Below are positions 34,221 to 46,000 of a stretch of 64,000 bases of DNA, piece by piece. Location: contig NC_071668.1 of assembly GCF_028554725.1 (NCBI RefSeq), forward strand, positions 15,731,501 to 15,795,500, in the 5' to 3' direction. Both the position numbers and the translations under genes were made by a program. Under the pieces are notes generated by a model that saw only the letters and a list, made by a program, of their open reading frames with translations, was not told where the DNA came from and searched no databases. How positions within the stretch are numbered: position 1 is the stretch's first letter; each line of letters begins with the position of its first letter. The stretch is from Zeugodacus cucurbitae. Taxonomy: Eukaryota; Arthropoda; Insecta; Diptera; Tephritidae.

Positions 34221-37200
34221 GGATACCATTTGCAACCGAAAGCGCCATCATAGCGTCGTGAAGAGCCCAAAAATACCTGAAAAACAACGGGAATACCGTT
34301 TTCACCCGCTGGAGCATCCGACGCGTGCGCTAGGTGGCCTAAACGCTCCAGACGAGCTAGTAGATGCCACTGGCCACCATTTGCGACTGAAAACGCCATC
34401 CTAGCGTCGCCAGGAGCGCAAAAATACCTGAAAAATAACGGTGCTACCATTTTCACCAGCTGGAGGATCCAGAGTGTACGCTAGGTGGCCTAAACGCTCC
34501 GGACGAGCTAGCGGATGCCACTGGCTACCATTTCCGACCGAAAGCGCAATCCTAGCATCGCCAGGAGCGCAAAAATACCTGAAAACAACGGTGCTATCGC
34601 TTTCACCGGAGCATCGGGCGCGCGCGCTAGGTGGCCTAAACGCTCCAGACGAGCTAGTAGATGCCACTGGCCACCATTTGCGACTGAAAACGCCATCATA
34701 GCGTCGTGAAGAGCCCAAAAATACCTGAAAAACAACAGGGGTACCTACCGTTTTCACCCGCTGGAGCATCCGGCGCGTCCGCTAGGTGGCCTAAACGCTT
34801 CGTACGACCTAGTGGATGCCACTGGCTACCATTTGCGACTGAAAACGCCATCCTAGCGCCACCAGGAGCGCAAAAATACCTGAAAAATGACGGGAATACC
34901 GTTTTCACCCGCTGGAGCATCGGGCGCGTCCGCTAGGTGGCCTAAACGCTCCGGACGAGCTAGCAGATGCCACTAGCAGACGCCATCCTAGCAACGCCAG
35001 GAGCGCAAAAATACCTGAAAAACAACGGGAATACCGTGTTCACCCTCTGGAGCATCCGGCGCGTCCGCTAGGTGGCCTAAACGCTCCGGAGGACCTAGTG
35101 GATGCCACTGGCTACCATTTGCGACTGAAAACGCCATCCTAGCAACGTCAGGAGCGCAAAAATACCTGAAACACAACAGCGGTACCTACCGTTTTCACCC
35201 GCTGGAGCATCCGGCGCGTGCGCTAGGTGGCCTAAACGCTCCGGACGAGCTAGCAGATGCCACTAGCAGACGCCATCCTAGCAACGCCAGGAGCGCAAAA
35301 ATACCTGAAAAACAACGGGAATACCGTGTTCACCCGCTGGAGCATCCGGCGCGTCCGCTAGGTGGCCTAAACGCTTCGTACGACCTAGTGGAAGCCATTG
35401 GCAAATACCTGAAACACAACGGGAATACCGTTTTCACCCGCTGGAGCATCGGGCGCGTCCGCTAGGTGGCCTAAACGCTTCGGACGACCTAGTGGATGCC
35501 ACTGGCTACCATTTGCGACCGAAAGCGCCATCCTAGCGACGCCTGGAGCCCAAAAAAACCTGAATAACAACAGGGGTACCTACCGTTTTCACCCGCTGGA
35601 GCATCCGGGGCGTGCGCTAGGTGGCCTAAACGCTCCTGACGAGCTAGCAGATGCCACTGGCTTCCATTTGCGACCGAGAACGCCATCCTAGCAACGCCAG
35701 GAGCACAAAAATACCTGAAAAACAACGGGAATACCGTTTTCACCCGCTGGAGCATCGGGCGCGTCCGCTAGGTGGCCTAAACGCTCCGGACGAGCAGATG
35801 CCACTGGCTACCATTAACGACTGAAAACGCCATCCTAGCGCCACCAGGAGCGCAAAAATACCTGAAAAATGACGGGAATACCGTTTTCACCCGCTGGAGC
35901 ATCGGGCGCGTCCGCTAGGTGGCCTAAACGCTCCGGACGAGCTAGCAGATGCCACTAGCAGACGCCATCCTAGCAACGCCAGGAGCGCAAAAATACCTGA
36001 AAAACAACGGGAATACCGTGTTCACCCTCTGGAGCATCCGGCGCGTCCGCTAGGTGGCCTAAACGCTCCGGAGGACCTAGTGGATGCCACTGGCTACCAT
36101 TTGCGACTGAAAACGCCATCCTAGCAACGTCAGGAGCGCAAAAATACCTGAAACACAACAGCGGTACCTACCGTTTTCACCCGCTGGAGCATCCGGCGCG
36201 TGCGCTAGGTGGCCTAAACGCTCCGGACGAGCTAGCAGATGCCACTAGCAGACGCCATCCTAGCAACGCCAGGAGCGCAAAAATACCTGAAAAACAACGG
36301 GAATACCGTGTTCACCCGCTGGAGCATCCGGCGCGTCCGCTAGGTGGCCTAAACGCTTCGTACGACCTAGTGGAAGCCATTGGCAAATACCTGAAACACA
36401 ACGGGAATACCGTTTTCACCCGCTGGAGCATCGGGCGCGTCCGCTAGGTGGCCTAAACGCTTCGGACGACCTAGTGGATGCCACTGGCTACCATTTGCGA
36501 CCGAAAGCGCCATCCTAGCGACGCCTGGAGCCCAAAAAAACCTGAATAACAACAGGGGTACCTACCGTTTTCACCCGCTGGAGCATCCGGGGCGTGCGCT
36601 AGGTGGCCTAAACGCTCCTGACGAGCTAGCAGATGCCACTGGCTTCCATTTGCGACCGAGAACGCCATCCTAGCAACGCCAGGAGCACAAAAATACCTGA
36701 AAAACAACGGGAATACCGTTTTCACCCGCTGGAGCATCGGGCGCGTCCGCTAGGTGGCCTAAACGCTCCGGACGAGCAGATGCCATTGGCTTCCATTTGC
36801 GACCGAAAACGCCATCCTAGCGTCGCCAGGACCCCAAAATACCTGAAAAACAACGGGATACCTACCGTTTTCACCCGCTGGAGCATCTGGGGCGTGCGCT
36901 ATTTGGCCTAAACGCTTCGTACGACCTAGTGGATGCCACTGGCTACCATTTGCGACCGAAAGCGCCATCCTAGCGACGCCTGGAGCCCAAAAAAACCTGA
37001 AAAACAACAGGGGTACCTACCGTTTTCACCCGCTGGAGCATCCGGCGCGTACGCTAGGTGGCCTAAACGCTCCGGACGAGCTAGCAGATGCCACTGGCTC
37101 CCATTTGCGACCGAGAACGCCATCCTAGCAACGCCAGGAGCGCAAAAATACCTGAAAAACAACGGGAATACCGTGTTCACCCGCTGGAGCATCCGGCGCG

Positions 37201-37277
37201 TCCGATAGGTGGGGAAGCCATTGGCAACCATTTGCGACCGAAAACGCCATCCTAGCAAAGCCAGGAGCGCAAAAATA
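34221..37277 (+). repeat. GC-rich tandem array, plus-oriented part 1
   Basis: Units of about 146-155 bp. Successive AAAAATACCTGA anchors at 34269, 34420, 34571, 34717 and 34872 are spaced 151, 151, 146 and 155 bp. Each unit reads in order: CCAGGAGCGCAAAAATACC, GTTTTCACCCGCTGGAGCAT, GCTAGGTGGCCTAAACGCT, GATGCCACTGGCTACCATTT, then GCGAC and AACGCCATCCTAGC. Two subtypes exist: CAACGGGAATACCG and the 5-bp-longer CAACAGGGGTACCTACCG. Base composition is far richer in G+C than both flanks. Not coding. Confidence 0.95.
34837..36787 (+). repeat. Higher-order tandem duplication, period 982 bp
   Basis: The blocks 34837-35805 and 35819-36787 are essentially identical at an offset of 982 bp, including rare variants such as GAAGCCATTGGCAAATACC at 35392 and 36374. 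About six to seven basic units per block. Identity far above that between single units means a recent block duplication. Confidence 0.9.
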
Positions 37278-38889
37278 CACTGAAGAGCAAAACTGGAACA
37301 ATAATTACATAAATGAACTTTGATGTACTGTATTTCATAGAAGGATTATTTGTTTTATTATTTTTTTTAATATCTTCGTTTTTAGGTGGGTTGAATTACC
37401 CTGTGACTAAAAAAAATTGCAGGAAATTATGTGGCAGGCCTAAAAAAAAATAAAAAGTATGGCATAACTACATTGTTCCAGTTTTGCACTCACTAAGTAA
37501 ACGTTGCAATTTAATATTCAAATTGAAATTTCTGGCAGAAATTTGTATTTCTTTATTGTGTTACGGTTAAATTCGTTTACAATGCGTGGTGTAAGTGAAG
37601 AAATTAAAAGAAAAGTTGAAAGATATTTCTCTGCTGGGAAATCTGCCCGCGATATTGGCAAGGAGCTCAAAATCAGCCATACAACGGTTTTGCGGATAGG
37701 AAAGAATAGCAACCTGGAAAGGCTAACATGCAATAAGGGCGGGAGACCCAAAAAAATTCAAATTCGTGAAGCTAGACATGTTGGACGACTTCTTATATCC
37801 AACAAATTGACTACCCCAAAGCAAGGACTACCGCTTTTAACGCAAAATGTTAGTGTCTGGACATTGCGTCGCGCGTTGAAAGATGCTGGTTACAAAGCGA
37901 AAGAGAAGAAGAAGAAACCTGCATTGACAAAAAAAAATGTTTCAGCCCGAAAGGATTTCCTGGCACGCCACGAATACTGGACGTGTGATGACTGGAAACG
38001 AGTAATTGTAAATGTTAATTATTTGTGGGCAGTCTTTAGTGTTTTTGAATTTCTTTAAGGTAATTTGGTCAGATGAGACCAAAATTAACCGATTCCAGTC
38101 AGATGGCCGCTCTTGGTACTGGTCAAACAACTCAGGACCACTTCAACCCCATCAAGTAAAGCAAACTATAAAGTTTGGAGGTGGATGTTTAATGATGTGG
38201 GGGTGTATTACGCAGTATGGAGTTGGACCCATTGTGAAAATCGATGGAAAGATGAAAAAGGAACAATATTTGGACATTTTAAAAACAAATTTGCCGATTG
38301 CTATGGATATGGTTCGCTTACGGGAGAACAGGATTATATTCCAACAGGACAATGATCCTAAACACTCTTCGAAATTAGTGCAAAATTGGTTGAAATCGCA
38401 AAGTTTTTCAACAATGAGGTGGCCTGCGCAGAGCCCAGATATGAACCCCATAGAGAACTTATGGAGTTATTTGAAACGGCAACTGGCAAATTACCCGAAT
38501 CCACCAAAAGGCATGCAGGAGCTTTGGGAGCGCGTCGAGGACGAGTGGTATTCAATTTCGCCAGATTTCGTACAAAAATTGTATGAAAGCATGCCACGAA
38601 GACTGAATTCGTTAAAAAAGGTGAAAGGATTGTGGACGGACTACTAAACTAATGGAAAAAATATAATTTTTTGTATGGGTGCAAAAGTGGAACAATGGAG
38701 TTTTGCCACATTTTTGTTATTTTTTTTTGTTTCACGAGTGAATTTGTCAATTTTTTTTAGTTATAGTGTATTTTAAACCTGTATGAAAATAATATATTAA
38801 CATTTTTTTTACAAAAATATATATATGCTTGCAATTTATTGCATCAAAGTTCATTTATGTAATTATTGTTCCAGTTTTGCTCTTCAGTG
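37278..38889 (+). mobile_element. Full-length Tc1-like transposon (1612 bp) inserted in the array
   Basis: The ends are perfect 48-bp inverted repeats: CACTGAAGAGCAAAACTGGA... at 37278 and its complement ending ...CTTCAGTG at 38889. TA flanks both sides (37276-37277 and 38890-38891), interrupting an array unit at AAAAATA/CCTGAAAAAC, exactly where other units read AAAAATACCTGAAAAAC. Second, inner copies of the CAAAA-TGGAACAAT word lie about 200 bp inside each end (about 37471-37490 and 38679-38698) in opposite orientation to the outer ones, recalling the IR/DR layout of some Tc1 elements. Intact ends, intact transposase and a clean target duplication point to a young insertion. Confidence 0.95.
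37582..38647 (+). CDS. Tc1-family transposase, apparently intact
   Basis: Two exons, 37582-38001 and 38060-38647, 335 residues after removing a 58-bp GT/AG intron. Without splicing the frame stops at 38056-38058. With the intron removed, the reading is DDWKR/VIWSDETKINRF, the standard Tc1 text around the first catalytic aspartate. The N-terminus MRGVSEEIKRKVERYFSAGK is a paired-like helix-turn-helix that binds the terminal repeats, followed by the GRPKK hook. The catalytic triad is D in WSDETK, D in FQQDNDPKHS and E in PDMNPIENLW, with 34 residues between the last two (DD34E). Length matches the ~340 residues usual for Tc1. No internal stop. The transposase cuts and pastes the element; activity is inferred from intactness only. 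Confidence 0.93.
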
Positions 38890-41800
38890 TACCTGAAAAA
38901 CAACGGGAATACCGTTTTCACCCGCTGGAGCATCGGGCGCGTCCGCTAGGTGGCCTAAACGCTTCGTACGACCTAGTGGAAGCCATTGGCAACCATTTGC
39001 GACTGAAAACGCCATCCTAGCAACGCCAGGAGCGCAAAAATACCTGAAACACAACGGGAATACCGTTTTCACCCGCTGGAGCATCGGGCGCGTCCGCTAG
39101 GTGGCCTAAACGCTCCGGACGAGCTAGCAGATGCCACTAGCAGACGCCATCCTAGCAACGCCAGGAGCGCAAAAATACCTGAAAAACAACGGGAATACCG
39201 TGTTCACCCGCTGGAGCATCCGGCGCGTCCGCTAGGTGGCCTAAACGCTTCGTACGACCTAGTGGAAGCCATTGGCAACCATTTGCGACTGAAAACGCCA
39301 TCCTAGCAACGCCAGGAGCGCAAAAATACTTGAAACACAACGGGAATACCGTTTTCACCCGCTGGAGCATCGGGCGCGTCCGCTAGGTGGCCTAAACGCT
39401 CCGGACGAGCTAGCAGATGCCACTAGCAGACGCCATCCTAGCAACGCCAGGAGCGCAAAAATACCTGAAAAACAACGGGAATACCGTGTTCACCCGCTGG
39501 AGCATCCGGCGCGTCCGCTAGGTGGCCTAAACGCTCCGGAGGACCTAGTGGATGCCACTGGCTACCATTTGCGACTGAAAACGCCATCCTAGCAACGCCA
39601 GGAGCGCAAAAATACCTGAAACACAACAGGGGTACCTACCGTTTTCACCCGCTGGAGCATCCGGCGCGTGCGCTAGGTGGCCTAAACGGTCCGGACGAGC
39701 TAGCAGATGCCACTAGCAGACGCCATCCTAGCAACTCCAGGAGCGCAAAAATACCTGAAAAACAACGGGAATACCGTGTTCACCCGCTGGAGCATCCGGC
39801 GCGTCCGCTAGGTGGCCTAAACGCTTCGTACGACCTAGTGGAAGCCATTGGCAACCATTTGCGACTGAAAACGCCATCCTAGCAACGCCAGGAGCGCAAA
39901 AATACCTGAAACACAACGGGAATACCGTTTTCACCCTGGAGCATCTGGGGCGTGCGCTATTTGGCCTAAACGCTTCGTACGACCTAGTGGATGCCACTGG
40001 CTACCATTTGCGACCGAAAGCGCCATCCTAGCGACGCCGGGAGCCCAAAAATACCTGAAAAACAACAGGGGTACCTACCGTTTTCACCCGATGGAGCATC
40101 CGGCGCGTGCGCTAGGTGGCCTAAACGCTCCTGACGAGCTAGCAGATGCCACTGGCTACCATTTGCGACCGAGAACGCCATCCTAGCAACGCCAGGAGCG
40201 CAAAAATACCTGAAAAACAACGGGAATACCGTGTTCACCCGCTGGAGCATCCGGCGCGTCCGATAGGTGGGGAAGCCATTGGCAACCATTTGCGACTGAA
40301 AACGCCATCCTAGCAAAGCCAGGAGCGCAAAAATACCTGAAACACAACGGGAATACCGTTTTCACCCGCTGGAGCATTGGGCGCGTCCGCTAGGTGGCCT
40401 AAACGCTCCGGACGAGCTAGCAGATGCCGCTGGCTTCCATTTGCGACCGAGAACGGCATCCTAGCAACACCAGGAGCGCAAAAATACCCGAAAAACAACG
40501 GGAATACCGTGTTCACCCGCTTAAACGCTCCGGAGGACCTAGTGGATGCCACTGGCTACCATTTGCGACCGAAAGCGCCATCCTAGCGACGCCTGGAGCC
40601 CAAAAATACCTGAAAAACGACGGGAATACCGTTTTCACCCGCTGGAGCATCGGGCGCGTCCGCTAGGTGGCCTAAACGCTCCGGACGAGCAGATGCCATA
40701 GGCTTCCATTTGCGACCGAAATCGCCATCCTAGCGTCGCCAGGACCCCAAAATTCTTGAAAAACAACGGGGTATCTACCGTTTTCACCCGCTGGAGCATA
40801 CGGCGCGTGCGCTAGGTGGCCTAAACGCTCCGGAGGACCTAGTGGATGCCACTGGCTACCATTTGTCACCGAGAACGCCATCCTAGCAACGCCAGGAGCG
40901 CAAAAATACCTGAAAAACAACGGGAATACCGTGTTCACCCGCTGGAGCATCCGCCGCGTGCGCTAGGTGGCCTAAACGCTCCGGAGGACCTAGCGGATGC
41001 CACTGGCTACCATTTGCGACCGAAAACGCCATCCTAGCGTCACCAGGAGCGCGAAAATACCTGAAAAACAACAGGGGTACCTACCGTTTTTACCCGCTGG
41101 AGCATTTGGCAACCATTTGCGACTGAAAACGCCATCCTAGCAACGCCAGGAGCGCAAAAATACTTGAAACACAACGGGAATACCGTTTTCACCCGCTGGA
41201 GCATCGGGCGCGTCCGCTAGGTGGCCTAAACGCTCCGGACGAGCTAGCAGATGCCACTAGCAGACGCCATCCTAGCAACGCCAGGAGCGCAAAAATACCT
41301 GAAAAACAACGGGAATACCGTGTTCACCCGCTGGAGCATCCGGCGCGTCCGCTAGGTGGCCTAAACGCTCCGGAGGACCTAGTGGATGCCACTGGCTACC
41401 ATTTGCGACTGAAAACGCCATCCTAGCAACGCCAGGAGCGCAAAAATACCTGAAACACAACAGGGGTACCTACCGTTTTCACCCGCTGGAGCATCCGGCG
41501 CGTGCGCTAGGTGGCCTAAACGGTCCGGACGAGCTAGCAGATGCCACTAGCAGACGCCATCCTAGCAACTCCAGGAGCGCAAAAATACCTGAAAAACAAC
41601 GGGAATACCGTGTTCACCCGCTGGAGCATCCGGCGCGTCCGCTAGGTGGCCTAAACGCTTCGTACGACCTAGTGGAAGCCATTGGCAACCATTTGCGACT
41701 GAAAACGCCATCCTAGCAACGCCAGGAGCGCAAAAATACCTGAAACACAACGGGAATACCGTTTTCACCCTGGAGCATCTGGGGCGTGCGCTATTTGGCC

Positions 41801-43085
41801 TAAACGCTTCGTACGACCTAGTGGATGCCACTGGCTACCATTTGCGACCGAAAGCGCCATCCTAGCGACGCCGGGAGCCCAAAAATACCTGAAAAACAAC
41901 AGGGGTACCTACCGTTTTCACCCGATGGAGCATCCGGCGCGTGCGCTAGGTGGCCTAAACGCTCCTGACGAGCTAGCAGATGCCACTGGCTACCATTTGC
42001 GACCGAGAACGCCATCCTAGCAACGCCAGGAGCGCAAAAATACCTGAAAAACAACGGGAATACCGTGTTCACCCGCTGGAGCATCCGGCGCGTCCGATAG
42101 GTGGGGAAGCCATTGGCAACCATTTGCGACTGAAAACGCCATCCTAGCAAAGCCAGGAGCGCAAAAATACCTGAAACACAACGGGAATACCGTTTTCACC
42201 CGCTGGAGCATTGGGCGCGTCCGCTAGGTGGCCTAAACGCTCCGGACGAGCTAGCAGATGCCGCTGGCTTCCATTTGCGACCGAGAACGGCATCCTAGCA
42301 ACACCAGGAGCGCAAAAATACCCGAAAAACAACGGGAATACCGTGTTCACCCGCTTAAACGCTCCGGAGGACCTAGTGGATGCCACTGGCTACCATTTGC
42401 GACCGAAAGCGCCATCCTAGCGACGCCTGGAGCCCAAAAATACCTGAAAAACGACGGGAATACCGTTTTCACCCGCTGGAGCATCGGGCGCGTCCGCTAG
42501 GTGGCCTAAACGCTCCGGACGAGCAGATGCCATAGGCTTCCATTTGCGACCGAAATCGCCATCCTAGCGTCGCCAGGACCCCAAAATTCCTGAAAAACAA
42601 CGGGGTATCTACCGTTTTCACCCGCTGGAGCATCCGGCGCGTGCGCTAGGTGGCCTAAACGCTCCGGAGGACCTAGTGGATGCCACTGGCTACCATTTGT
42701 CACCGAGAACGCCATCCTAGCAACGCCAGGAGCGCAAAAATACCTGAAAAACAACGGGAATACCGTGTTCACCCGCTGGAGCATCCGCCGCGTGCGCTAG
42801 GTGGCCTAAACGCTCCGGACGAGCTAGTGGATGCCACTGGCTAACATTTGCGACCATCGCCATCCTAGCGTCGTCAGGAGCGCAAAAATACCTGAAAAAC
42901 AACGGGAATACCGTTTTCACCCGCTGGAGCATCCGGCGCGTGCGCTAGGTGGCCTAAACGCTCCGGACGAGCTATTGGATGCCACTGGCTTCCATTTGCG
43001 ACCGAAAACGCCATCCTAGCGTCGTCAGGAGCCCAAAAATACCTGAAAAACAACGGGAATATCGTTTTCACCCGCATCTGGTTTT
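38890..43085 (+). repeat. GC-rich tandem array, plus-oriented part 2
   Basis: Continues the array of 34221-37277 in the same orientation and unit phase after the transposon; CCTGAAAAACAACGGG resumes at 38892. Frequent unit variants include a shortened unit with GCCACTAGCAGACGCC and a deletion form with GATAGGTGGGGAAGCC. It ends at about 43080, where ATATCGTTTTCACCCGCATC breaks off. Confidence 0.95.
39272..42819 (+). repeat. Higher-order tandem duplication, period 1834 bp
   Basis: 39272-40985 and 41106-42819 match base for base over about 1.7 kb with only a few differences that I noticed, such as AATTCTTG at 40753 against AATTCCTG at 42587. Each block carries about 12 basic units. The near-identity shows a very recent duplication by unequal exchange or a similar process. 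Confidence 0.9.
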
Positions 43086-46000
43086 TCATGTATTTTGGCG
43101 CTCCTGGCGATGCTAGGATGGCGTCCGGAGCGTTTAGGCCACCTAGCGTACGCGCTGGATGCTCCAGCGGGTGAAAACGGCACCCCCGTGGTTTTTCAGG
43201 TATTTTTGGGCTTCTGGCGACGCTAGAATGGCGTTTTCAGTCGCAAATGGTTGCCAGTGGCATCCACTAGGTCTTCCGAAGCATTTAGGCCACCTAGCGT
43301 ACGCGCCGGATGCTCCAGCGGGTGAAAACGGTAGGTACCCCTGTTGTTTTTCAGGTATTTTTGCGCTCCTGGTGGCGCTAGGATGGCGTTTTCAGTCGCA
43401 AATGGTAGCCAGTGACATCCACTAGGTCATCCGAAGCGTTTAGGCCACCTAGCGCACGCGCCGGATGCTCCAGCGGGTGAAAACGGTATTCCCGTTGTTT
43501 TTCAGGTATTTTTGCGCTATTGACGACGCTAGGATGGCGATGGTCGCAAATGTTAGCCAGTGGCATCCACGAGGTCGTACGAAGCGTTTAGGCCACCTAG
43601 CGTACGCGCCGGATGCTCCAGCGGATGAAAACGGTAGGTACCCCGTTGTTTTTCAGGTATTTTTGGGCTCCTGGCAACGCTATGATGGCGTTTTCGGTCG
43701 CAAATGGAAGCCAGTGGCATCCAATAGCTCGTCCGGAGCGTTTAGGCCACCTAGCGCACGCGCCGGATGCTCCAGCGGGTGAAAACGGTATTCCCGTTGT
43801 TTTTCAGGTATTTTTGCGCTATTGACGACGCTAGGATGGCGATGGTCGCAAATGTTAGCCAGTGGCATCCACGAGGTCGTACGAAGCGTTTAGGCCACCT
43901 AGCGTACGCGCCGGATGCTCCAGCGGATGAAAACGGTAGGTACCCCGTTGTTTTTCAGGTATTTTTGGGCTCCTGGCAACGCTATGATGGCGCTTTCGGT
44001 CGCAAATGGTAGCCAGTGGTATCCACTAGGTCATCCGAAGCGTTTAGGCCACCTGGCGCACGCGCCCGATGCTCCAGCGGGTGAAAACGGTATTCCCGTT
44101 GTTTTTCAGGTATTTTTGCGCTCCTGACGACGCTAGGATGGCGATGGTCGCAAATGTTAGCCAGTGGCATCCACTAGCTCGTCCGAAGCATTTAGGCCAC
44201 CTAGCGCACGCGCCGGATGCTCCAGCGGGTGAAAACGGTATTCCCGTTGTTTTTCAGGTATTTTTGCGCTATTGACGACGCTAGGATGGCGATGGTCGCA
44301 AATGTTAGCCAGTGGCATCCACTAGGTCGTACGAAGCGTTTAGGCCACCTAGCGCACGCGCCGGACGCTCAAGCGGGTGAAAACGGTATTCCCGTTGTTT
44401 TTCAGGTATTTTCGCGCTCCTGGTGACGCTAGGATGGCGTTTTCAGTCGCAAATGGTAGCCAGTGGCATTGACTAGCTCGTCCGGAGCGTTTAGGCCACC
44501 TAGCGTACGCGCCGGATGCTCCAGCGGGTGAAAACGGTAGGTACCCCTGTTGTTTTTCAGGTATTTTTGCGCTCCTGGTGGCGCTAGGATGGCGTTTTCA
44601 GTCGCAAATGGTAGCCAGTGGCATTGACTAGCTCGTCCTGAGCGTTTAGGCCACCTAGCGCACGCGCCCGATGCTCCAGCGGGTGAAAACGGTAGGTACC
44701 CCTGTTGTTTTTCAGGTATTTTCGCGCTCCTGGTGACGCTAGGATGGCGTTTTCAGTCGCAAATGGTAGCCAGTGGCATTGACTAGCTCGTCCGGAGCGT
44801 TTAGGCCACCTAGCGTACGCGCCGGATGCTCCAGCGGGTGAAAACGGTAGGTACCCCTGTTGTTTTTCAGGTATTTTTGCGCTCCTGGTGGCGCTAGGAT
44901 GGCGTTTTCAGTCGCAAATGGTAGCCAGTGGCATTGACTAGCTCGTCCTGAGCGTTTAGGCCACCTAGCGCACGCGCCGGATGCTCCAGCGGGTAAAAAC
45001 GGTAGGTACCCCTGTTGTTTTTCAGGTATTTTCGCGCTCCTGGTGACGCTAGGATGGCGTTTTCGGTCGCAAATGGTAGCCAGTGGCATCTGCTAGCCCC
45101 AGTCTGGAGCGTTTAGGCCACCTAGCGGATGCGTCCCATCCTCCAGCGGGTGAAAACGGTATGTACCCCGTTGTTTTTCAGGTATTTTTGGGCTCCTGGC
45201 AACGCTATGATGGCGCTTTCGGTCGCAAATGGAAGCCAGTGGCATCTGCTAGCTCGTCAGGAGCGTTTAGGCCACCTAGCGCACGCGCCGGATGCTCCAG
45301 CGGGTGAAAACGGTAGGTACCCCTGTTGTTTTTCAGGTATTTTTGGGGTCCAGGCGTCGCTAGGATGGCGCTTTCGGTCGCAAATGGTAGCCAGTGGCAT
45401 CCACTAGCTCGTCCGGAGCGTTTAGGCCACCTAGCGTACGCGCCCGATGCTCCAGCGGGTGAAAACGGTAGGTACCCCTGTTGTTTTTCAGGTATTTTCG
45501 CGCTCCTGGTGACGCTAGGATGGCGTTTTCGGTCGCAAATGGTAGCCAGTGGCATCTGCTAGCCCCAGTCTGGAGCGTTTAGGCCACCTAGCGGATGCGT
45601 CCCATCCTCCAGCGGGTGAAAACGGTATGTACCCCGTTGTTTTTCAGGTATTTTTGGGCTCCTGGCAACGCTATGATGGCGCTTTCGGTCGCAAATGGAA
45701 GCCAGTGGCATCTGCTAGCTCGTCAGGAGCGTTTAGGCCACCTAGCGCACGCGCCGGATGCTCCAGCGGGTGAAAACGGTAGGTACCCCTGTTGTTTTTC
45801 AGGTATTTTTGCGCTCCTGGTAGCCAGTGACATCCACTAGGTCATCCGAAGCGTTTAGGCCACCGGGCGCACGCGCCGGATGCTCCAGCGGGTGAAAACG
45901 GTATTCCCGTCATTTTTCAGGTATTTTTGCGCTCCTGGTGGCGCTAGGATGGCGTTTTCAGTCGCAAATGGTAGCCAGTGGCATCCACTAGGTCGTACGA

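Noticed and set aside
34221..43085. CRISPR-like array
   Set aside because: Units are repeated over their whole length with no unique spacers, and the window is eukaryotic.
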